Origin: Anaerolineales bacterium
GTDB lineage: Bacteria; Chloroflexota; Anaerolineae; Anaerolineales; UBA6663
NCBI GenBank assembly: GCA_017999235.1
Contig: JAGOBN010000349.1
Location: 1 to 5,191 of the forward strand
DNA length: 5,191 bases
Reading direction: 5' to 3'
How positions within the stretch are numbered: the stretch's first letter is position 1; every line of letters begins with the position of its first letter. The translations under genes and the position numbers were made by a program. This document shows, in pieces, positions 1 through 5,191 of the stretch. The notes beneath the pieces are model-generated. The model saw only the letters and a program-made list of their open reading frames with translations, did no database searches and was not told the origin of the DNA.

Positions 1-912
1 GACAAATCCCCATTCCAGGATGGGGTGGTCCACGGCGGATTTATCGGGTTGATCCCAGAGCATCAATCCGCCGAGCAACGTTACCGACACATACGGCAGG
101 TACGTCGTCCAGGTCAAATAGCGGCGCGTCACCGGCGGGTGTGGCCGTTGGAGGCTGCCCGCCAGGCCGGCCAGCACTGAACTGAGCGTCCAGCCGATAT
201 CGAGCCAATGGCCCTCTTGGTAAGCGCCATGCAGGTTCTGGACAGCATAGACGGTATCGGTCAAGATCAGAATGCCGATCGCGGCCGCTAAGATAATCAC
301 CGGCCTCTGGCCCGGCCCCCAGCTGTGGCGGAAAATCAGGAGCGTAAACGCCGCAAACAAGCCGAAGTCTAACAGGGGATACAACGCGGCCAGCACTTGG
401 CTCGAAAGATCCGCTGAACTGCGCGCCAGAATCGGATTGATGACCAACACCCCGAGCAGGCAGCCGCCGGCGATGAGCACAATGCCGATATCGAGCAGCA
501 CGGTGACGGTTTCCGTCAGCTCCAAGCCGCTGGCTGGGAGCAGCAAGAGGCCCGCCACAAGCAATAGGTAAGATCCGAAGAACACGCCCTCGACTATCCA
601 ACCGGTCAGGCCCGAACCGGGAAGCGCGGCCAGTACATCGCCGAGCGCTACGGTCATCATCGCCAGACTGACCGCGAGCCAGGCCCCGTACACTCGCCAG
701 CCGGCAGAAACCGAACGCCGGGCGGCCTGGAACAAGGCCGCGGCCGCCAAACCGGCGGCGAGCGACAGCATCAGGTTGCTGAGCCGGCCCCCCAATTCCG
801 GATTAGAGCGCGTGGCAGCGATGATGATCAGATGGATCACCACCAGGCCGGCCGCGCCGGCGACGGCTATCCGAATTACCCGAGGTGAGGCAGCGTTTTC
901 AACCATAGGCAT
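1..912 (-). CDS. Polytopic membrane protein, putative membrane sensor module, 3' end outside window
   Basis: This frame is open from ATG at 912-910 to the window edge (304 codons, no stop), so the C-terminus is missing. The first ATG overlaps the upstream stop by one base; an in-frame ATG two codons on (906-904) is an alternative start. The protein is strongly hydrophobic, with probable membrane segments near residues 12-33, 44-63, 72-97, 108-126, 137-160, 173-195, 204-222, perhaps 240-254, and 269-286. Short loops include basic RR pairs (64-66, 263-264). Recognisable signatures are YPLLDFG (178-184), then TDxxY (218-222), GAYQEGH (229-235) and LDIGW (237-241). From memory, this spaced Y-P-D / D-Y / G-Y / D-G-W pattern occurs in uncharacterised multi-TM N-terminal regions of GGDEF/EAL proteins and kinases, mainly in Chloroflexota and Actinomycetota. 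Its role is inferred to be signal sensing in the cytoplasmic membrane. An output domain may follow beyond the edge, but none is visible. Codons end mostly in G or C, which supports this frame over the others. The coding call is firm; the function is a guess. Confidence 0.85.
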   Translation of the reverse strand, partial: MPMVENAASPRVIRIAVAGAAGLVVIHLIIIAATRSNPELGGRLSNLMLSLAAGLAAAALFQAARRSVSAGWRVYGAWLAVSLAMMTVALGDVLAALPGSGLTGWIVEGVFFGSYLLLVAGLLLLPASGLELTETVTVLLDIGIVLIAGGCLLGVLVINPILARSSADLSSQVLAALYPLLDFGLFAAFTLLIFRHSWGPGQRPVIILAAAIGILILTDTVYAVQNLHGAYQEGHWLDIGWTLSSVLAGLAGSLQRPHPPVTRRYLTWTTYLPYVSVTLLGGLMLWDQPDKSAVDHPILEWGFV

Positions 913-914
913 TA
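910..914 (-). promoter_or_regulatory. TAATG stop/start overlap coupling the regulator to the membrane protein
   Basis: The regulator's TAA (914-912) shares its last A with the ATG (912-910) of the next gene. The preceding bases on the minus strand are pyrimidine-rich (CCTCCCTC at about 929-922), and no Shine-Dalgarno-like purine run sits at normal spacing. Overlaps of this kind are known to support termination-reinitiation by the same ribosome. Coupling is therefore inferred, which would tie the amount of membrane protein to translation of the regulator. If ATG 906-904 is used instead, the gap is 5 nt and coupling would still be likely. Confidence 0.6.
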
Positions 915-3020
915 GGATGCTGAGGGAGGCTTGGGGCTGAGCTGCAGCCGGCCGGTGCCTTTCTGCATAAAGCGCCAGAAAGCCTCCGGCGCCATCGGGT
1001 GGCCAAACAGATAACCTTGCGTTTCATCGCACTCGCAAATCTGCATGAAGCCGTGCTGGTCGGCGGTCTCCACGCCCTCCGCCGTGACCCGCATGTTCAG
1101 GCTGTGCGCCAGCGTGACAATGGCGCGGACAATCGCTTCGTCCTCCCGATCAAAGTGCGCCGCTTGAACAAAGGAACGATCGATCTTGAGCATATCAACC
1201 TGGAAATGCTTGAGATACTCGAGCGCCGAGTAGCCGGTGCCAAAATCGTCAATGGCCAGAAAGACCCCCAGGCGGCGAAAAGCCTGCAGTTTCTCCACCG
1301 CCCCGTCACGGTCGTGCATGATGCTGCTCTCGGTCAGTTCCAGTTCCAGCCAGCGCGGTTCCAGACCGGTCTCGGCCAGGATCCGCGCCACCATCGGGAC
1401 CAGATCGGCCTGCCGGAACTGGCGCAGTGATAAGTTCACGGCGACGCGCAGGTTCAAGTGGGCGGCCTGCCAAAGCTTGGCTTGCTGACAGGCGGCGCGC
1501 AGCGCCCACTGGCCGATAGGCACAATCAGCCCTGTCTCCTCCGCCAGCGGGATGAATTGGGCCGGCGGCACCAGCCCCAGCTCCGGGTGCTGCCAGCGCA
1601 GCAGCGCTTCCACCCCCACCACCCGGCCGGTGCTCAACGTCACCTTGGGCTGATAAAACAACTGAAATTCGGCCCGCTGCAGCGCCCGGCGCAGACCGCT
1701 CTCCAGGGTCAATTGGGTCAGCGCGGCGGCGTTCATCTCCGCCCGGTAGAAGGCGTAGCAGTTGCGGCCCTGTTCTTTGGCCCGGTATAGGGCCGTATCC
1801 GCGTTCTTCAGCAGCGTCTGCAGGTCCTGGCCGTCCTGGGGGAAGAGCCCCAAACCCAGACTGCCGCTGATAAAGACTTCCTGGCCTCCCAGGTCGAACG
1901 GTTCCGCCAGCGCGCCCAGGACTTTTTCCGCCACTCGGACGGCGTCCTGGCTGTGATCGATGGTCTCGAGCAGGATGGTAAATTCGTCGCCTCCCAGCCG
2001 GGCGACGCTGTCGGTGGGGCGCAGCACATTGGTCAGGCGCGCCGCCACCGCCTTCAGCAGCAGGTCGCCCATGGCGTGCCCCAGGGTGTCATTGACGTTC
2101 TTGAAGCGGTCCAAATCCAGGAACAACACCGCGCCGCTCTGCTGGTGGCGCAGGGCGCGCGCCAGGGCGTCGCTCAGCAGCATCTGGAGCAGCGCCCGGT
2201 TCGGCAAGCCGGTCAGCGTGTCATGGTAGGCCAGCTGGCGCAGGTGCTCCTCCGCCTGCTGTTTCTCGGTGATATCGCGAAACACCAACACCGCGCCGGT
2301 GAGGTGTCCCTTATCATCCCGGATCGGGGCGGCGCTGTCGGCGATGGGGATCTCCCGGCCGTCCCGCGCCACCAGCCGGGTCTGGTCGGGCAAGGCGATC
2401 ACCTGCCGCTGCTCCAGCACTCGCCGCACCGGGTTATCCACGCGCGCCCGGGTTTGGGCATGGATGGCGTTGAAAACGCTGGCGGCCGGCTGCCCCAGCG
2501 CTTCCGCCTGGGTCCAGCCGGTGAGCGCCTCGGCCACCGGGTTGAGGAACGTGACCGCGCCGTCGATATCGGCCGCAATGACGGCGTCGCCGATGCCGCG
2601 CAAGACGGCCGCCAGCCAGCGCTCGTGGGTCTTGAGTTTTTGCTCCACCTGGAATTTGTAGCGGGCGATCTCGATGGCCATGTGCAGCTCGCGGTCCTCA
2701 AAGGGTTTGAGGATGTAGCCAAAGGGTTCCGTCACGCGGGCGCGCTGGAGCGTCTGTTCGTCGGAATGGGCGGTCAGATAAACAATCGGGAGATCATACT
2801 CGGCGCGGATCCGCTCGGCGGCCTGGATGCCGTCCATCTCGCCTTTGAGGCGGATGTCCATCAGCACCAGGTCCGGGCGCTGTTCGCCGGCCTGCTGGAC
2901 CGCCGCTTCTCCGTAGGCCACGGTGCCGACCACCTCGTAGCCCAGGCTGGTCAGCCGGTTCTTCAGGTCCAGGGCGATAATCGACTGGTCTTCGACGACC
3001 AGCAGGCGGGCGATGGGCAT
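912..3020 (-). CDS. Response regulator with REC-PAS-GGDEF-EAL domains (c-di-GMP synthesis/degradation)
   Basis: This complete protein of 702 residues is predicted to be cytoplasmic, with no signal peptide or membrane segment. REC (about 4-115) has the acidic pair E10-D11, phosphoacceptor D55 in LMDIRL, T83 and K105 in LKPF. A short helix (about 116-135) leads into PAS (about 136-250), which ends in the typical FRDITE. GGDEF (about 262-425) has the DTLTGLPNR entry, LDLDRFK (301-307), NDTLGH and an intact GGDEF at 343-347. RPTD at 334-337 fits the RxxD product-inhibition I-site at the canonical 5-residue spacing. EAL (about 438-685) has EAL at 471-473, N529, ELTE (561-564), DDFGTGYS (591-598), K612, AEGVE (647-651) and Q668, so the usual metal and catalytic residues all appear present. 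Either activity is therefore possible from sequence: making c-di-GMP from two GTP, or hydrolysing it to pGpG. The preceding gene, 2 nt away, encodes a histidine kinase that is the likely phosphodonor. The start is the ATG with a GGAGG site 7 nt upstream. Domain calls are firm; net activity is unknown. Confidence 0.97.
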   Translation of the reverse strand: MPIARLLVVEDQSIIALDLKNRLTSLGYEVVGTVAYGEAAVQQAGEQRPDLVLMDIRLKGEMDGIQAAERIRAEYDLPIVYLTAHSDEQTLQRARVTEPFGYILKPFEDRELHMAIEIARYKFQVEQKLKTHERWLAAVLRGIGDAVIAADIDGAVTFLNPVAEALTGWTQAEALGQPAASVFNAIHAQTRARVDNPVRRVLEQRQVIALPDQTRLVARDGREIPIADSAAPIRDDKGHLTGAVLVFRDITEKQQAEEHLRQLAYHDTLTGLPNRALLQMLLSDALARALRHQQSGAVLFLDLDRFKNVNDTLGHAMGDLLLKAVAARLTNVLRPTDSVARLGGDEFTILLETIDHSQDAVRVAEKVLGALAEPFDLGGQEVFISGSLGLGLFPQDGQDLQTLLKNADTALYRAKEQGRNCYAFYRAEMNAAALTQLTLESGLRRALQRAEFQLFYQPKVTLSTGRVVGVEALLRWQHPELGLVPPAQFIPLAEETGLIVPIGQWALRAACQQAKLWQAAHLNLRVAVNLSLRQFRQADLVPMVARILAETGLEPRWLELELTESSIMHDRDGAVEKLQAFRRLGVFLAIDDFGTGYSALEYLKHFQVDMLKIDRSFVQAAHFDREDEAIVRAIVTLAHSLNMRVTAEGVETADQHGFMQICECDETQGYLFGHPMAPEAFWRFMQKGTGRLQLSPKPPSAS

Positions 3021-3022
3021 GG

Positions 3023-5191
3023 TTATTCCTCCGGGGCCGCGGCCCGAAATTCGATGATGAATTCGGTGCCGGCGCCGCGGTGCAAGGCGAGGGTGCCGTC
3101 AATTTGATCCACCAGGCTGTGGACCAGCTGCAGGCCCAGCGAGGCGGTGGCGTGCAAATCAATTTCCGGGGGAAAGCCGACCCCGTCGTCGGCCACCCGC
3201 AGCACCCGCCGCTCCGGGCCGGCCGCCTGCAGCTCAACCACAATCTCGCCGGCCCGGTCCCCGGGGAAAGCGTGTTTGAGCGCGTTGGAGACCAGTTCGT
3301 TGAGGATCAGGCCGCAGGCGATCGAGGTATCGATGCCCACCTGGCAGCCGGCGGCTTCCACCCGCAGGGCAATGCGGCCGGCTTCTTCGGTGTAGGTGCG
3401 GCGGAGCTGGCTGACCAGGCTGCGCGTGTATTCGGCCAGGTCGATGCGCGCCAGATCCGGCGAACGGTACAGCTTCTCATGCACCAGGGCCATGGAGCGC
3501 ACCCGGTTCTGGCTGTCGCGCAGCACGTCCTGGGCCTGCCGGTCGGCGACCCGGCTGGCCTGGAGATTGAGCAAACTGCTGACCACTTGCAGGTTGTTCT
3601 TGACCCGGTGGTGGATCTCCTGCAGCATGACTTCCTTCTCGCGCAGGGAAGCGCGCACGTCGGCTTCCGCCCGGATCCGCTCCAGCGTGCTGCCGCAGTG
3701 GTCGGCCAGCGCCTGCAGCGTTTGCAGCGCCGCCGCGTCATAGGCCTGGTCACGGTAGCTTTGAATCGACAGCAGGCCCAGGAACTCGGCGCCGTTGCGG
3801 ATCGGCACAAACATCAGCGACCCCGGGTAGCGGGAGGCATCGCCCCAATAGGTCATCCCCGGGATCAGCGGTTCCGGCCCGTCCCGCAGAATGAGCAGCG
3901 GGCCTTCGGCCATCACCCGGCGCGTGGTCGCGGTGGGCGGATAAGCGGGTGAATCGGCGGCCAAGTTGAGGCGCCGGCCGTCGGCCAGCGTGTCGAGAAA
4001 GACCACCGAGCGCAGCAGATCCCGCTCGGCGAGATACAAATCCAAAAAACACACATCCCAGCCCAGCAGACTGTCGGCGATCGCCGCAATAATCGCGGCG
4101 GCGGCTTCCGCAGTCTCAGCCGCGCTCAGCTGGTAGCCCAGCTCCGAGAAGGCGGCGGCCCGCTGTTCGACCTGCCGGCGCTGGGTGATGTTGCGGCTGC
4201 TGAGGATGGCACCGATGACGCGGCCGGCCGCGTCCCGCAGCGGGTTGCTGACGGACTCGAGCCAGACGTAGTGGCCGCCGGCCGGCCGCGCGCGCAGTTG
4301 AATGCTGGTGGAGACGCCCAGCTGGATGGCCCGCAGCGCCGGCGCGGCGTCTTCCGGGTGGACAAAATCCGCCAGGGAGCGGCCGGTGAGTTCGTTCGCG
4401 GCGTAGCCCAGCACCGCCTGGTGCGACGGGCTGACGTACTCATAGCGGCCGGACGCGTCGACCTGGGCGATCATATCCAGCATGTTGTCGGCGATCCGGC
4501 GCAGGCGCGTTTCGCTGGCGCTTAAGGCCGCGTTGGCGCGCGCCAGCGCGGCGGTCCGGTCGGCCACCCGGTCTTCCAGCTGGCTGTTCAGCTGCTGCAG
4601 CTCATCGGCCAGCTGGCGGTGGCGCAGTTCGCTCGCCCGCAATTCGGCCTCGGCCCGCCGGCGCTCGGTGATATCGCGCAAGATCAGCATGTGGCCGGAA
4701 AAAACGGCGGCCTTATCCACCAGCCGCGTGATCTGCACGGCGATGGCGGTGGACGCCCCCACGCGCTCCAGCGCCGGCCCCGGGCGAACGGCCGGGGCCG
4801 TCTGATCCAGTTCGATGGGCTTGAGCCAGTCGGGCAGCAGGCTGGCCAGGGGCTGACCGAGGGGGCGGCGGCCGGCCACGCCCAGCATGGCGGTGGCCGC
4901 CGGATTGATATCGAGCAAGCGGCCCAGCGGATCCACCACCAGCACGCCGTCCTCCATGTTCTCCATCACCAGGTCCCGGGCGAACAGCACCACATCAAAC
5001 AGGCGGTAATGAAACAGCCCCTGGGCGATGAACAGATTGGCGATGGCGAAGTAATAGGGGGAAATATCCCGCTGGGGCAGAAACGAGAGGTCAACGAAGA
5101 TAGTCAGCGAGCTAACGACCGGAATGACAATCCCGACCAAAACAAAGCCGGCTTGGCGGCGGGCCACCCCGGTCTGGCGGCGCCAGTGGCC
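3023..5191 (-). CDS. Membrane-bound multi-sensor histidine kinase (7TM end-PAS-PAS-GAF-HisKA_2-HATPase_c), 5' end outside window
   Basis: The frame stays open past GTG 5167 to the window edge (eight more codons, GHWRRQTG), so the start is missing and GTG 5167 is probably an internal Val. Residues below count from 5167. Segments 8-25 and about 38-52, then FHYRLFD (52-58), look like the end of a HisKA_7TM-type membrane sensor. PAS1 is about 66-168, ending LRDITERR. A charged, probably coiled helix covers 170-222. PAS2 is about 223-330, with FVHPEDA and RNITQRR. GAF is about 337-500, with SLMFVPIRNG and LLSIQSY. The HisKA_2 motif EIHHRVKNNLQ (517-527) puts the likely phosphoacceptor at H520. HATPase_c follows, with N-box LNELVSNALKHAF (622-634), ADDGVGF (659-665) and SLGLQLV (676-682). 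It should autophosphorylate with ATP and pass phosphate to the REC domain encoded 2 nt downstream. No receiver domain is fused to it. The stimulus is unknown; PAS and GAF ligands cannot be read from sequence. Only the N-terminus is lacking. Confidence 0.96.
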   Translation of the reverse strand, partial: GHWRRQTGVARRQAGFVLVGIVIPVVSSLTIFVDLSFLPQRDISPYYFAIANLFIAQGLFHYRLFDVVLFARDLVMENMEDGVLVVDPLGRLLDINPAATAMLGVAGRRPLGQPLASLLPDWLKPIELDQTAPAVRPGPALERVGASTAIAVQITRLVDKAAVFSGHMLILRDITERRRAEAELRASELRHRQLADELQQLNSQLEDRVADRTAALARANAALSASETRLRRIADNMLDMIAQVDASGRYEYVSPSHQAVLGYAANELTGRSLADFVHPEDAAPALRAIQLGVSTSIQLRARPAGGHYVWLESVSNPLRDAAGRVIGAILSSRNITQRRQVEQRAAAFSELGYQLSAAETAEAAAAIIAAIADSLLGWDVCFLDLYLAERDLLRSVVFLDTLADGRRLNLAADSPAYPPTATTRRVMAEGPLLILRDGPEPLIPGMTYWGDASRYPGSLMFVPIRNGAEFLGLLSIQSYRDQAYDAAALQTLQALADHCGSTLERIRAEADVRASLREKEVMLQEIHHRVKNNLQVVSSLLNLQASRVADRQAQDVLRDSQNRVRSMALVHEKLYRSPDLARIDLAEYTRSLVSQLRRTYTEEAGRIALRVEAAGCQVGIDTSIACGLILNELVSNALKHAFPGDRAGEIVVELQAAGPERRVLRVADDGVGFPPEIDLHATASLGLQLVHSLVDQIDGTLALHRGAGTEFIIEFRAAAPEE
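3027..3032 (-). promoter_or_regulatory. Shine-Dalgarno site for the response regulator
   Basis: GGAGGA on the minus strand lies 6-7 nt before the ATG at 3020-3018. It is made by the last two sense codons of the kinase (GAG GAA, Glu-Glu) and their flanks, just before the kinase TAA (3025-3023). This near-consensus site fixes the regulator's start. Because it lies inside the kinase reading frame, ribosomes finishing the kinase pass over it, which favours coordinated production of the two partners. Confidence 0.85.

Noticed and set aside
8..25. Short inverted repeat CCCCAT / ATGGGG
   Set aside because: The arms are only 6 bp, it sits inside the open reading frame of the third gene at the window edge, and nothing links it to a function.
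41..601. Minus-strand open frame of 186 codons
   Set aside because: Its product is an Arg/Gly/Pro/Ala-rich string without domains. The frame used by the gene starting at 912 is open over the whole region, gives coherent membrane helices and has GC-rich third positions.
912..3020. Possibility that the regulator is a transcription factor
   Set aside because: The whole length after REC is accounted for by PAS, GGDEF and EAL. There is no helix-turn-helix or other DNA-binding region.
1953..3107. Long open frame on the + strand (384 codons) antisense to the regulator
   Set aside because: It lies opposite a fully recognisable REC-PAS-GGDEF-EAL gene. Its translation is rich in Gln, Arg, His, Gly and Val with no recognisable domain, as expected for the complement of a high-GC coding frame.
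3080..3952. Open frame on the + strand (290 codons) antisense to the kinase
   Set aside because: It opposes the conserved HATPase_c, HisKA_2 and GAF regions, shows no motif, and has the same shadow-frame composition.
4775..4800. GC-rich inverted repeat with 9-bp arms (4775-4783 and 4792-4800) and an 8-nt loop
   Set aside because: It lies inside the PAS1 coding region, has no T-run after it on either strand, and is readily explained by Pro/Gly/Ala/Arg codons at high GC. It is not supported as a terminator.
5165..5167. GTG as the start codon of the kinase
   Set aside because: The frame is open upstream to the window edge, the sequence just upstream (GCGCCGCCAGACCGGG) shows no convincing Shine-Dalgarno site, and a start here would cut a 7TM sensor domain near its end.

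Overview
The window is a GC-rich stretch in which all real coding capacity lies on the minus strand. It reads as one tightly packed signalling operon running from right (5191) to left (1). The order of transcription is: a membrane-anchored multi-sensor histidine kinase (5191 to 3023, 5' end outside the window), a response regulator with REC-PAS-GGDEF-EAL architecture (3020 to 912, complete), and a polytopic membrane protein (912 to 1, 3' end outside the window). The gaps between genes are 2 nt and minus 1 nt, so there is no room for internal promoters or terminators and none is seen. No RNA genes, mobile elements, CRISPR arrays or long repeats were found, and no gene-free stretch exceeds a few bases.

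How the genes probably work together: the kinase has the end of a 7TM-type sensor, two PAS domains, a GAF domain and a HisKA_2/HATPase_c core. It is the natural phosphodonor for the REC domain of the next gene. That regulator has no DNA-binding domain. It carries complete diguanylate cyclase (GGDEF, with I-site) and phosphodiesterase (EAL) signatures, so the output is expected to be control of the second messenger c-di-GMP rather than direct transcription control. The third gene is translationally coupled to the regulator (TAATG stop/start overlap). It encodes at least 304 residues of mostly membrane-embedded sequence, resembling the uncharacterised membrane sensor modules found at the N-termini of many c-di-GMP enzymes and kinases. 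Whether it carries a signalling output domain cannot be seen, because the gene leaves the window.

Organism: free-living bacterium, high GC. The HisKA_7TM-PAS-GAF-HisKA_2 kinase paired with a REC-PAS-GGDEF-EAL regulator is the kind of system I associate with Chloroflexota, Verrucomicrobiota or other environmental lineages. The GAF wording recalls Verrucomicrobiota proteins and the third gene recalls Chloroflexota or Actinomycetota ones. This is recollection, not a search, and the phylum should be treated as undetermined.

Nothing here is clearly a new class of system. The best candidate for something undescribed is the third, truncated membrane protein and its coupling to the c-di-GMP regulator.
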